A DNA stretch of 64,000 nt, taken from Bullifex porci (GTDB lineage: Bacteria; Spirochaetota; Spirochaetia; Sphaerochaetales; Sphaerochaetaceae). A program made the translations under genes and the position numbers. The first letter of the stretch is position 1, and each line of letters opens with the position of its first letter. Positions 36,468 to 45,164 of this stretch are shown in pieces. Under the pieces are notes generated by a model. The model worked only from the letters and a program-made list of their open reading frames with translations. It did not search any database and was not told the DNA's origin. Location of the stretch: NCBI RefSeq assembly GCF_009695635.1, contig NZ_VUNN01000008.1, positions 1 to 64,000 on the forward strand. The letters run 5' to 3'.

Positions 36468-36492
36468 GTAATAATTATTGATAAGGATTTAT

Positions 36493-36906
36493 ATGAAGGA
36501 TATAAGAAATACAAAGCAGAGAGAAGAAGTATTAAATGCAGTATATACCCTCTGTAATCATCCGCGAGCAGAGGATGTGTATAATTGTGTCATTGAAAAT
36601 AATCCTAATATCAGTAAAGGTACAGTTTATAGGAATTTAAACCTACTATCTGAGCTTGATGAAATAAGTAAAATTCAAATGCCTGGAAATGAACCAGATA
36701 GATTCGATGTTAGAATAGATGAGCACCACCATGCATATTGTAGGGTTTGTAAAAAGCTTTTTGATATCGATTTAGATGATTCATTAAAGGTTAATTGTCA
36801 TCTACAAAGGATGAATTTCTTAGTAGAAAAGAGTCAATTATTCCTTACTGGTATTTGTAAAGAATGTTATGAGAAGGAGAAGAAAAATGGAATTAAAGGG
36901 AAGTAA
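36493..36906 (+). CDS. Fur family regulator, PerR-like
   Basis: 137 residues from the ATG at 36493, which has AAGGA five bases upstream. Fur-type winged helix ([23 protein letters not shown], then [19 protein letters not shown]) and a dimerisation domain with metal ligands [13 protein letters not shown], a regulatory HHHxxC segment, and zinc-site CxxC pairs CRVC and CKEC. PerR members sense peroxide by iron-catalysed His oxidation. Assignment as PerR rests on the downstream rubrerythrin, whose start overlaps this gene by 20 bases. Confidence 0.85.
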   Translation: MKDIRNTKQREEVLNAVYTLCNHPRAEDVYNCVIENNPNISKGTVYRNLNLLSELDEISKIQMPGNEPDRFDVRIDEHHHAYCRVCKKLFDIDLDDSLKVNCHLQRMNFLVEKSQLFLTGICKECYEKEKKNGIKGK

Positions 36907-37429
36907 GACAGAAAAAAACCTACAATCAGCATTTGCAGGTGAGAGCCAGGCAAGAAATAAGTACACATACTTTGCTTCAAAGGCTAAAAAAGATGGTTAT
37001 GTTCAGATTGCAAAAATCTTTGAAGAAACAGCTGATAACGAGAAAGAGCATGCTAAGATTTGGTTCAAGCTCTTACAGGAAAATGGTCAGATTGCTTCTA
37101 CAGCAGAGAACTTAAAAGAAGCTGCAGCTGGTGAAAACTATGAGTGGACAGATATGTATGCAACATTCGCAAAGGAAGCAGATGAGGAAGGCTTTACTCA
37201 GATCGCTGCATTATTTAGAAGTGTTGCTAAAATCGAAGCTGAGCATGAAAAGAGATATCTTGAGCTTCTTAGCAATGTAGAAAATGGTCTTGTTTTCTCA
37301 AGGGATAATGAAATGGTTTGGAAGTGTTCTAACTGTGGTCACATTGTTATTGGAAAAAAAGCTCCAGAGGTATGTCCTGTTTGTGCACATCCACAATCAT
37401 ATTTTGAGATTGCAGCAAAGAACTGGTAA
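36887..37429 (+). CDS. rbr: Rubrerythrin
   Basis: 180 residues from ATG 36887, with GAAGGAGA about 8 bases upstream. Diiron four-helix bundle with [15 protein letters not shown], the second ExxH in [13 protein letters not shown], and [15 protein letters not shown], followed by a rubredoxin domain whose Cys4 iron site is CSNCGH and CPVCAH. It reduces hydrogen peroxide in anaerobes with electrons via rubredoxin and NAD(P)H. Coupled to the PerR-like gene, so peroxide-inducible expression is likely. Confidence 0.96.
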   Translation: MELKGSKTEKNLQSAFAGESQARNKYTYFASKAKKDGYVQIAKIFEETADNEKEHAKIWFKLLQENGQIASTAENLKEAAAGENYEWTDMYATFAKEADEEGFTQIAALFRSVAKIEAEHEKRYLELLSNVENGLVFSRDNEMVWKCSNCGHIVIGKKAPEVCPVCAHPQSYFEIAAKNW

Positions 37430-37448
37430 TAATTAGTTTCTTAAGTAG

Positions 37449-37483
37449 GAGAGTATTTGATGATATCAGATACTCTCTTTTTT
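37449..37483 (+). terminator. Terminator of perR-rubrerythrin
   Basis: GAGAGTATTTGAT and ATCAGATACTCTC form a 13-bp stem with one U-G pair, followed by six Ts. Confidence 0.93.
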
Positions 37484-37532
37484 ATTTACAATTAGGAATT
37501 AAATATTATATTTATTTCTAAGGAGTAAAGTA

Positions 37533-37811
37533 ATGGCAGAATATTATTCAAATGAACCAGACAATAGAAGAAAAGGAGATGAAGGAACTCTTCCATTAAT
37601 TTTAGGAATTCTTTCAATTGTATTTGCCTTCACCTTTTCTAGATTGGTAGGTTTTATTTTAGGTATCATTGCAATCGTTAAAGGAAATCAATACAGACAT
37701 ATAGATAATGATGCTAAGGTAGGATTTATCTGTGGCATAGTAGGATTATGTATTTCCTCTATTGCACTGATGTTCATCTTTTTTATATTTAGCATCTTTA
37801 TTTGGCTTTAA
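37533..37811 (+). CDS. Small DUF4190-like membrane protein
   Basis: 92 residues. A polar N terminus (about 18 residues) precedes two or three membrane segments (LPLILGILSIVFAF, LVGFILGIIAIV, GFICGIVGLCISSIALMFIF) with the glycine-rich G-I-L-x-I-V pattern and KGNQYRH loop seen in DUF4190 proteins. Function unknown. GGAG lies before the ATG. Its stop overlaps the end of the convergent kinase gene. Confidence 0.75.
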   Translation: MAEYYSNEPDNRRKGDEGTLPLILGILSIVFAFTFSRLVGFILGIIAIVKGNQYRHIDNDAKVGFICGIVGLCISSIALMFIFFIFSIFIWL

Positions 37812-38800
37812 AGGTAAGTTTTTTCTATATAGCTTCTTAATTCAGAGCTTTTTTCCTTTGTGAATTGAGCACCAATTTGACTTATTATTTCTCCTGCAAG
37901 GAAGGAAGCTATCATACCAGCTGTTTTGCTATCACAGCCTTTAGCTATACCATATAAAAAGCCAGCAGCATATGTATCTCCTGCTCCTGTAGTATCAACA
38001 GGAGTAGCTGATCCTTGTACATCAATTTTTGTTATAACTCTATTATCTGAAACGTAGGAGCCTTTCTTTCCATTCTTTACAATAGCAATATTTGCAAGCT
38101 TTCCCATGCTCTTACAGCATTCATATGCATCATAGTTATCAAAAAGATATCTAGCCTCTTCACTATTTGCAAATACAATATCACAGTAGTTTGTAATTAA
38201 ATCTAAGAAATCAGCTCTATAGCGACCAACAGCAAAAGGATCTGCAATATCAAAGGCAACCTTAATGTTATTCTCTTTGCAAAAAGCTAAAACCTTTCTA
38301 ATAGCTCTCTTTTGAGGTTCTGTATCCCACATATATCCAGTGAAATAGAATATATCTGAGCCTTTAACACTATCTAAATTAACATTAGGAGCATCAAAGC
38401 ACTTATTTGCGCCTAAGAATGTATTCATTGTTCTCTCTTTATCATCTGTTAGCATGATAATAGAGGTACCTGTAGGCTCATCATATGAGATTAAATCATC
38501 CTTTACGCCTATTTCCTTTAATTTAGCTCTATAAACGTTTGCAAGCTCATCCTTACCAACTCCACCTGCTAGGGTAGTTGGAATACCAAGAGAACAAAGA
38601 GTTACCATGGTATTTGGACAGGAACCACCAGGTGAATAAACAAGCTGCTTACTCTTAAGATAATCAATTAATTCCCTATGTCTTTGCTTATCAATTAAGT
38701 GCATAGTGCCTTTATATAAATTAAGGGCATTTAAATCATCGTTAGTAATATTTGATAAAATATCAATTAGTGGGTTTCCAATACCATAAATCTTGCTCAT
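37808..38800 (-). CDS. PfkB family sugar/adenosine kinase (adenosine-kinase-like)
   Basis: 330 residues from the ATG at 38800. The PfkB signatures are SPGGSCPNTM (signature 1 region) and DTTGAGDTYAAGF (signature 2 with the catalytic Asp). GNPLIDI at the N terminus, followed by the long N-terminal lid segment, is typical of the adenosine kinase subgroup. It would phosphorylate adenosine or a ribosyl/fructosyl substrate with ATP. The start was chosen because homology begins there and a promoter's -10 box ends 7 bases upstream, with no Shine-Dalgarno (leaderless type). Confidence 0.85.
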   Translation of the reverse strand: MSKIYGIGNPLIDILSNITNDDLNALNLYKGTMHLIDKQRHRELIDYLKSKQLVYSPGGSCPNTMVTLCSLGIPTTLAGGVGKDELANVYRAKLKEIGVKDDLISYDEPTGTSIIMLTDDKERTMNTFLGANKCFDAPNVNLDSVKGSDIFYFTGYMWDTEPQKRAIRKVLAFCKENNIKVAFDIADPFAVGRYRADFLDLITNYCDIVFANSEEARYLFDNYDAYECCKSMGKLANIAIVKNGKKGSYVSDNRVITKIDVQGSATPVDTTGAGDTYAAGFLYGIAKGCDSKTAGMIASFLAGEIISQIGAQFTKEKSSELRSYIEKTYL

Positions 38801-38807
38801 GATGAAA

Positions 38808-38836
38808 AGTATAAAACAGGTCGAGTTATAAAACAA
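38808..38836 (-). promoter_or_regulatory. Leaderless-type promoter of the adenosine-kinase-like gene
   Basis: Minus strand: TTGTTT (38831-38836), 17-base spacer, TATACT (38808-38813), 7 bases before the ATG. Confidence 0.6.
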
Positions 38837-38881
38837 CGACTTACCAATGCAAAAGAAAAGGATACATGATAAACTTTATCT

Positions 38882-40165
38882 ATGAGTCAGTATGTTATAA
38901 AGGGTGGAAAGCCTTTAAAGGGTGAAATTAATATAAGTGGTAATAAGAATGCAGCACTTCCGTGTATTGCTGCTGCTTTATTAACAGATGAAAAAGTAAC
39001 CTTGAGAAATGTTCCTAACATACTAGATGTATCTGTAATGCTATCTCTAACAGAGCAGCTGGGAACAGATGTTAAGAGAGTTGATAAAAATACAGTTGAG
39101 TTAAATTCAAATGTTAAGTTTAATGGCTTAGATCCAGCATTAGTTGATAGTGTTAGAGGATCAATACTATTTTCTGGACCACTTCTAGCTAGAGGTGAAA
39201 AGGTTATAATTCCACCTCCAGGAGGAGATGTAATAGGCTTAAGACGATTAGATACTCACTTTTTAGGATTATCCTCATTAGGTGTAGATTGCGCTGTAGA
39301 TGAAAGAGGCTATTTAATATTAACTCCTCCAGTAAGATTGATGGGAGCCTCAATATTTTTAGATGAAGCATCTGTAACAGCTACAGAGAATGTAATTATG
39401 GCAGCAGCCTTAGCCTTTGGAGAGAGTACTATTTACAATGCTGCTTGTGAGCCACATGTTCAAAATCTATGTGAAATGCTTAATGAGATGGGAAGTGAAA
39501 TTGAAGGAATAGGTTCAAACTTCTTAAAAATAAAGGGTAAGGAAAGACTATTTGGAACAGACCATACTATAGTTAGTGATCATATGGAGACAGGATCCTT
39601 TATTGGATTAGCTGCTGCTACAGATAGCGAGCTTTTATTAAAGCATGTTGATACTAGATTTTTAAGACCTCTACAGCTTGGCTTTGATAAGCTAGGTATT
39701 ACCTTTGAGATATTTAAAGATAGCGTATACATCCCTAAAAATCAAAAAAAGGTGATGGCAAAAACTTATTCTGGAGTAACAAATAAATTAGATGATGCTC
39801 CATGGCCAGGCTTTCCTGCAGATTTACTATCAATAATGACAGTAACTGCAACACAAATGACAGGCTCTCTACTTATTCATGAGAAGATGTTTGAATCACG
39901 ACTATATTTTGTTGATTATTTAATCAGAATGGGTGCAGATATTATTCTTTGTGATCCTCATAGAGCTGTTGTAAATGGAAAGAGTAGATTAAGACCTTGT
40001 AATTTAGTAAGTCCAGATGTAAGAGCAGGAATGGCTATGGTAATTGCTGCTTTAGCAACAGATGGAAAGTGTACAATAGAAAGAATAGATCAAATAGAAC
40101 GTGGATATGAAGCTTTATTAGAAAAGCTAGTATCTATTGGTGGTGATATCAAACGAGAAGAATAA
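38882..40165 (+). CDS. murA: UDP-N-acetylglucosamine 1-carboxyvinyltransferase (Asp-type MurA)
   Basis: 427 residues. EPSP-synthase fold with GEINISGNKNAALP (Lys 22), the active-site loop PPGGDVIGLRRLD, and DDAPWPGFPADL near residue 305. It transfers enolpyruvate from PEP to UDP-GlcNAc, the first committed step of peptidoglycan synthesis in the cytosol. The loop residue equal to E. coli Cys115 is Asp 116, the change that gives natural fosfomycin resistance in Borrelia and Mycobacterium. No clear Shine-Dalgarno; TAAACT ends six bases before the ATG but without a good -35. Confidence 0.96.
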   Translation: MSQYVIKGGKPLKGEINISGNKNAALPCIAAALLTDEKVTLRNVPNILDVSVMLSLTEQLGTDVKRVDKNTVELNSNVKFNGLDPALVDSVRGSILFSGPLLARGEKVIIPPPGGDVIGLRRLDTHFLGLSSLGVDCAVDERGYLILTPPVRLMGASIFLDEASVTATENVIMAAALAFGESTIYNAACEPHVQNLCEMLNEMGSEIEGIGSNFLKIKGKERLFGTDHTIVSDHMETGSFIGLAAATDSELLLKHVDTRFLRPLQLGFDKLGITFEIFKDSVYIPKNQKKVMAKTYSGVTNKLDDAPWPGFPADLLSIMTVTATQMTGSLLIHEKMFESRLYFVDYLIRMGADIILCDPHRAVVNGKSRLRPCNLVSPDVRAGMAMVIAALATDGKCTIERIDQIERGYEALLEKLVSIGGDIKREE

Positions 40166-40666
40166 AATCAAATTAATTCCATTTAGAATATATTTATCCG
40201 TTTGAAAAATCAAAAATTGGAAAAACTTGATCATTGCTTTTACTTAGAGCTTTAAGTATAAAAAAACACTAGATATAGGTTTTCCACAAGTTTTCAACAA
40301 GTTTTCCACAAAGGCGTTGAAAAGGTTGTTGAAAACATTAAAATAACAAAATTTATTCGTTTATTAATACAGCTTTAAAATAAATGTTAATAATATATAT
40401 TGTAAAGAATTAATTAAAATGGAAGGTTATAAAAAATACCCAAAAATTATATAATTTTTGCATTGTTTATATTGTTTAAAAGTTTTCAACAGGACCAATT
40501 TTTAACAGAGTTTTCAACAGGTTTTCAACAAGTAAAACTTTTGATGTGCAAAAGTAGTTAAATACTAGTTATTGTTGAAATTAGATATGGGGAAAACTAT
40601 TTTTTCAAATAGTAATCCCCAAAATTGTATGCAATATACTTACATATCTATAGTGTAGTTTTTATA
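40166..40666. other. Second DnaA-box-like cluster (possible origin part or DnaA titration site)
   Basis: No gene in this 500-base gap. TTTTCCACA occurs at 40280-40288 and 40302-40310; TTTTCAACA at 40291-40299, 40483-40491, 40511-40519 and 40522-40530; the complement TGTTGAAAA at 40327-40335, CGTTGAAAA at 40315-40323 and TGTTGAAAT at 40573-40581. The same nonamers form the array between dnaA and dnaN. AT-rich DNA separates the two subclusters (about 40340-40480). Several boxes repeat at 11-base spacing, one helical turn. Confidence 0.7.
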
Positions 40667-41761
40667 TTAGTAAAAGTACTCTGGTAGAGCATAGATAAAT
40701 TTATCACTATTCCTAGAGATGTAATGAACATAATCTACTACACTAAATAGTTGTCTTGCATTTCCATTCCATTGATTATCAAGAAAGAATGAATAATCAT
40801 CGATATTCCTTTCATAGTTCTGTTTGTCTTCCCAGTATTTTACTAAAAGAGGAATATCTTCCTTTCTCTCTCTTAATGGCTTGATATAAATTATGTGAGA
40901 GCTAATTCTATGGTAAAGGTCTTCTCTTAGCTTTCCTTCTTGTATCAAAGAAATTGGTGACTTATTAGAAATCGTAATAAGCTTACAATTAGAATGATTT
41001 TGAATGAAAGAATAATCACCAATCTTTCTATACTTACCATCCTGAATAAATCTCAATAATTGAGATTGAGTTGGTTGTGAAAGATTTTCAATTTCATCTA
41101 AAACTAAGTATTTACCATCAGCATGCTCAACATATCCAGTAATATCGTGGTCAGCACCAGTAAATGATCCCTTCTTTGCACCAAAAATAGCCGATTCACT
41201 TAATGTAGAGTTTAGAAGACCGCAATCTACATAAACTGCATTATCTTCTCCTCCTGTTATGTAACGAGATATTATCTCTTTACCTGTACCAGTCTCTCCA
41301 CATATGAAGATAGGCTTGCCAGATGCAGCATAGGCTCTTGCCTGCTCCTTTACTTGGATTGCATTTTCAGAGATACCAATAAAGTAATCATCAATATCAT
41401 ACTTTTTCTTATTTACTATTTTTGAAGGTTGATAGTTAATAGCGCTCAAAAATTCACCCTCTGCAAAAGGCTTTCTAAGATGTATGCAATTTCCAATCTT
41501 TAAAGTGATAGAATTATTCATCATCTTAGGTGAACAAAGAAAAACTATCTTTCTATCTTTGTCATCAAATAGTGCCGGTAATAATTGTGTGTATAATTCG
41601 CTTGAATCGATATCCACAACAATTATACTTCCGAATGCAGATTTATTTATCTCGGTGAGAATATTTTCACGAGATTTAATAAATCTACAGTTTGTCTGTA
41701 ATGCTTTGTTAATGATTGTTCTGTAATGAACATTATTAGAAAATAATAAACAGTCATCCAT
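40667..41761 (-). CDS. AAA+ sigma54-activator-like protein without a DNA-binding domain
   Basis: 364 residues. Residues 1-115 look like a degenerate response-regulator receiver (IIVVDID, HLRKPF). The AAA+ domain (about 120-360) has Walker A GETGTGKE, the sigma54-contact loop as GSFTGAD instead of GAFTGA, Walker B YLVLDEI, and REDLYHRI. The protein ends straight after the AAA+ domain, with no Fis-type helix-turn-helix, as in a few solution-acting activators. No rpoN or -24/-12 promoter was seen in the window. AAGGA precedes the ATG. It is transcribed toward the DnaA-box cluster; the target is unknown. Confidence 0.8.
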   Translation of the reverse strand: MDDCLLFSNNVHYRTIINKALQTNCRFIKSRENILTEINKSAFGSIIVVDIDSSELYTQLLPALFDDKDRKIVFLCSPKMMNNSITLKIGNCIHLRKPFAEGEFLSAINYQPSKIVNKKKYDIDDYFIGISENAIQVKEQARAYAASGKPIFICGETGTGKEIISRYITGGEDNAVYVDCGLLNSTLSESAIFGAKKGSFTGADHDITGYVEHADGKYLVLDEIENLSQPTQSQLLRFIQDGKYRKIGDYSFIQNHSNCKLITISNKSPISLIQEGKLREDLYHRISSHIIYIKPLRERKEDIPLLVKYWEDKQNYERNIDDYSFFLDNQWNGNARQLFSVVDYVHYISRNSDKFIYALPEYFY

Positions 41762-41935
41762 CTTTTTTATCCTTTTTTATTAAATTTTTTTTTTATGAAT
41801 GATGTTTAAGAGCTCCCAAACTTTAAAAAAATCCCCCCGAATATATTTTCAGAATAAAATCACTTTTACATTCTAGCAAGTAAATTTTTCGAATTAGTAA
41901 AAAAAATAGTAAAAATAACAAAAATAATCAAAAAT

Positions 41936-42673
41936 CTATGACCAAATTGTTTCTATAGCGCCAACAGCAAAGATTCCAGCGGTTTCTGCTCTTAATATAT
42001 TGGTTGATAGAAGAACAGGAGTAGCTCCTAAGCCTTCTAAAGCCTCGCACTCCTCGTCAGAGATACCACCCTCACTACCAATGATTATAGAAACCTGCTT
42101 TTCCTCAATTAGTGATAATGCCTTTGAAAGTGAAATTGTATCACCTCGGCTGCTTTGATGCAAAAAGAGAACCTTATATGGAGAATCCTTTACAACCTCA
42201 CTAATATCGATAGTTCTTATAGGTTTAACTTTAGTTTTTGAACCACTTTGCTGTACAGCTTCTCTTTGAATATCATATAGTCTTTGCTTATCATGGTCGT
42301 TAAATGTTTTCTCTTGGCAAAAGGTAGAGGTAATAAAAATAGTCTCCTCTACACCTGCCTCAGTTAGCATTCTAATAATTTGTTCATTCTTTTTACCCTT
42401 ACATATAGCCTGGTAAACTCGAATTGGTGGAAGCTTTTCACGATAGGAAGAAAAATGATCAAGTAGAGTTGCTTCTATATCCTCGCAGGGAGAAATAGTT
42501 AACATATCTTCAGATACTATAGTTGCACTATAATAATTATCTTTAGTGTCCCTACAAGTGAAAACATCACCAATTTTAAGACGTAATACCTTAATTAGGT
42601 AATCCTTTTCTCTTTTTCGTAGGATATAATCCTTTTCTCCTGAATATGCTTTATCGAGTATAAATATTCTCAT
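41936..42673 (-). CDS. rsmE: 16S rRNA (uracil-1498-N3)-methyltransferase RsmE
   Basis: 245 residues. N-terminal PUA-like domain (1-75) and a SPOUT methyltransferase domain with the knot motifs SIIIGSEGGISDEECE and LSTNILRAETAG (S-adenosylmethionine site). It methylates U1498 in the decoding region of 16S rRNA. It starts one base after the S41 protease stop, with AGAAGG upstream inside that gene, so both form one operon. The 41762-41935 gap downstream of it holds AT-rich sequence only. Confidence 0.94.
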   Translation of the reverse strand: MRIFILDKAYSGEKDYILRKREKDYLIKVLRLKIGDVFTCRDTKDNYYSATIVSEDMLTISPCEDIEATLLDHFSSYREKLPPIRVYQAICKGKKNEQIIRMLTEAGVEETIFITSTFCQEKTFNDHDKQRLYDIQREAVQQSGSKTKVKPIRTIDISEVVKDSPYKVLFLHQSSRGDTISLSKALSLIEEKQVSIIIGSEGGISDEECEALEGLGATPVLLSTNILRAETAGIFAVGAIETIWS

Positions 42674-44113
42674 TTACTCTACCTTCTCTAAGAAGCTTAT
42701 AGCTTCAATAAGAGCACTATCATAAATTGTATCTACCTTAGGTCGTTCAGAATAAGGTAATGAGTAAATATATTCATTTCTAATTAGCAGTTTTAATGCA
42801 AGCTCAGGGAAATCAATATCAGAGTGCAGCATTACATAGTTATCCATATTTTCTTTAGTATATTCAGGATGAGCTTTAATATATGCACTAATATCATCTC
42901 TATTATCTTCAATAAACTTGTAATAAGCCTTTATCTCTTCATCTGTATATACATGATCTTCAATTAGAATATCTGGCTCAATTCCCTTTTCGTGGATATT
43001 ATCTCCATTTGGTGTTAGGTAATATGCTGTTGTAAATTTAATATATCCATTTTTCCACATTGCAGAATCTTGAACGATACCCTTACCAAATGTCTTTGAG
43101 CCAATAACTGTAGCTCTATTATTATCCTTTAGAGCGGCAGTTAATATTTCACTTGCAGATGCTGTTCCTCCATTTGTTAAAATAACTATAGGGATGTTTA
43201 ATACCTTTCTTGTATCATTTGATGCAATTGCAGAGTAGTTTTGCTTACCAGAGCCCTCCTTATGCTGAATTGACATAATTGTCGCTCCATCTGGAAGGAA
43301 GAAATTAGCTATCATAGTAGCTGAGTCAACAATACCGCCACCATTATTTCTTAAATCTATGATTAGCCCCTTAATATTATTATTCATTAGGTTTCTTAAA
43401 TCCTCACTAAATAATTCATGAGTTTTCTGAGTAAAGGTAGAAATACTTATATAACCAATATTAGTTTTATCAATAATTAATGATGTTGTATTAGGTGTTG
43501 TTACTTCTTCAGGATATAGAGTGACATCAAATACAGCATTACCTCTATTAATTGTTAAGGTAATTGGCTCTCCTTTTTTACCTCTAATTAATTTTGATGC
43601 CTCAGTAGCGGTTAAATCATATACAGTTTCACCATTTACATGAGAAATTAAGTCTCCAGAACGAATACCCGCACGATCTGCAGGACCACCTGGAAATGGT
43701 GCAATGATTTCAACCATATAGGTTTCTTTTTTATCCCAATCAATATATGAAGGGGAGTATTTAGTTAGATAGGTTCCAATTCCAACATAGGTTCCTGTAA
43801 TATCCTCTGTAAACTCCTCGCTTTCCTCTTCGGTTATATATTCAGAGTAAGGGTCATTAAGTGCTTTAAAAAGAGCCTTAGTAAGTTCCTCTTCCACCTT
43901 ATCGATATCTATGTCATAAAGAAAGTTTTGATTTAAATATTGATAAAGAGTATTTAATCCTAGCAGAGTTTCTGAAATATTTGTTACTTGAACCTGAGCT
44001 AGAGGTGAAGAATAACTTGATGATTTGCTAGTGCTCTCATTGCTAGCACCTGCAAATAGTAGAGTAGCAGATATTAATATTATAATAAGTGATAATAAAG
44101 TCTTTTTTAGCAT
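42674..44113 (-). CDS. C-terminal processing protease (S41 family, CtpA-like)
   Basis: 479 residues. Signal peptide (about 1-22), helical N-terminal region, PDZ domain (about 110-190, with GGPADRAGIRSGDLI), and a tail-specific protease domain with LIIDLRNNGGG, the catalytic Ser in NGGTASASEI and the catalytic Lys in FGKGIVQ. It degrades or trims envelope proteins in the periplasm from the C terminus. The start ATG lacks a Shine-Dalgarno; TACAAT ends 7 bases upstream. Operon with rsmE; divergent from lgt. Confidence 0.92.
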   Translation of the reverse strand: MLKKTLLSLIIILISATLLFAGASNESTSKSSSYSSPLAQVQVTNISETLLGLNTLYQYLNQNFLYDIDIDKVEEELTKALFKALNDPYSEYITEEESEEFTEDITGTYVGIGTYLTKYSPSYIDWDKKETYMVEIIAPFPGGPADRAGIRSGDLISHVNGETVYDLTATEASKLIRGKKGEPITLTINRGNAVFDVTLYPEEVTTPNTTSLIIDKTNIGYISISTFTQKTHELFSEDLRNLMNNNIKGLIIDLRNNGGGIVDSATMIANFFLPDGATIMSIQHKEGSGKQNYSAIASNDTRKVLNIPIVILTNGGTASASEILTAALKDNNRATVIGSKTFGKGIVQDSAMWKNGYIKFTTAYYLTPNGDNIHEKGIEPDILIEDHVYTDEEIKAYYKFIEDNRDDISAYIKAHPEYTKENMDNYVMLHSDIDFPELALKLLIRNEYIYSLPYSERPKVDTIYDSALIEAISFLEKVE

Positions 44114-44120
44114 AATAAAT

Positions 44121-44149
44121 ATTGTAAATAAAATATGTTAATAATTAAA
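44121..44149 (-). promoter_or_regulatory. Leaderless-type promoter of the S41 protease gene
   Basis: Minus strand: TTTAAT (44144-44149), 17-base spacer, TACAAT (44121-44126), 7 bases before the ATG. The -35 is poor. Confidence 0.4.
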
Positions 44150-44163
44150 GTCTCCTTTCTCGA

Positions 44164-44192
44164 TTGACTGATTATCTTTTGATAACTACACT
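44164..44192 (+). promoter_or_regulatory. Leaderless-type promoter of lgt
   Basis: TTGACT (44164-44169), 17-base spacer, TACACT (44187-44192), 6 bases before the ATG at 44199. Confidence 0.6.
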
Positions 44193-44198
44193 TTTCTT

Positions 44199-45164
44199 AT
44201 GTTTTGCTACGTAAATTATCCCACTTGGATAAGACCTGAGATATTTTCCTTTTTGCCTATAAGGTGGTATGCCTTAATGTATATCGTTGCTTTTGCTATT
44301 GCATATTTACTATTTAAATATCAAGTAAAGCATGATGGATTATTAGTGTTATCAAATGATGATACAGACTCTCTATTTATGTACTGTATTATCCTGCTAT
44401 TGATATTTGCTCATCTATTTTCTGTACTATTTTATAGCGATGCAAAATACTATTTAACACATCCATGGCTGATATTCTGGCCATTTGAAAATGGATCCTT
44501 TGTTGGTCTTCCTGGAATGAGCTACCATGGTGGTGTTGTTGGCGCAATCCTTGGTGGAATATGGTTTGCAAAAAAGAAGAAGAAAAACTTCTTTTTACTT
44601 GCAGATACAGCATGTGCTGGTATTCCTCTAGGTTATACCTTTGGTCGCCTTGGAAACTTTATTAATGCAGAGCTTTATGGAAGAGTAACAACATCACCTA
44701 TGGGTATGATTTTCCCTGGTGCAGAGAGATTTTCAACTAACTATGAATGGGTAAGAGAGCTTTGCGATAAGTGTGGCATTACATATACCTTAGGTGAATA
44801 TGTAAATCTTCCACGACACCCATCACAGCTATATGAGGCATTATTCGAAGGTATAGTACTTTGGCTTATATTATGGTTTATTTGTCGTCCTTTGATCAAG
44901 AAAAGAGGGCTAAAACCAGGTTCTATGCTATCATTCTATTTGTTTGGATATGGCTTTTTCAGATTCTTTATAGAGTATATGAGACAGCCAGATAGTAATA
45001 TTGGATATGTTATTGCACTGGGAAAGCAAAGTGATAACATTGCGATTTTCCAGTCGTTTTTAAATATCTCGAAGGGACAGATTTTCTGCCTCTTAATGAT
45101 GGCTTTTGCTATCATTGTGTTCTTTATTGTTAATAGGAGAAAAGAAAATGTTAAGCATCGATGA
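44199..45164 (+). CDS. lgt: Prolipoprotein diacylglyceryl transferase
   Basis: 321 residues, polytopic inner-membrane enzyme with about seven helices. The family signature GRLGNFINAELYGR is complete (about residues 150-163), with MSYHGGVVG and the C-terminal RFFIEYMRQPD. It attaches diacylglycerol from phosphatidylglycerol to the lipobox Cys of prolipoproteins such as those at 9128 and 59835. No Shine-Dalgarno; the promoter ends six bases before the ATG. The pepP gene begins 17 bases inside its end. Confidence 0.96.
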   Translation: MFCYVNYPTWIRPEIFSFLPIRWYALMYIVAFAIAYLLFKYQVKHDGLLVLSNDDTDSLFMYCIILLLIFAHLFSVLFYSDAKYYLTHPWLIFWPFENGSFVGLPGMSYHGGVVGAILGGIWFAKKKKKNFFLLADTACAGIPLGYTFGRLGNFINAELYGRVTTSPMGMIFPGAERFSTNYEWVRELCDKCGITYTLGEYVNLPRHPSQLYEALFEGIVLWLILWFICRPLIKKRGLKPGSMLSFYLFGYGFFRFFIEYMRQPDSNIGYVIALGKQSDNIAIFQSFLNISKGQIFCLLMMAFAIIVFFIVNRRKENVKHR

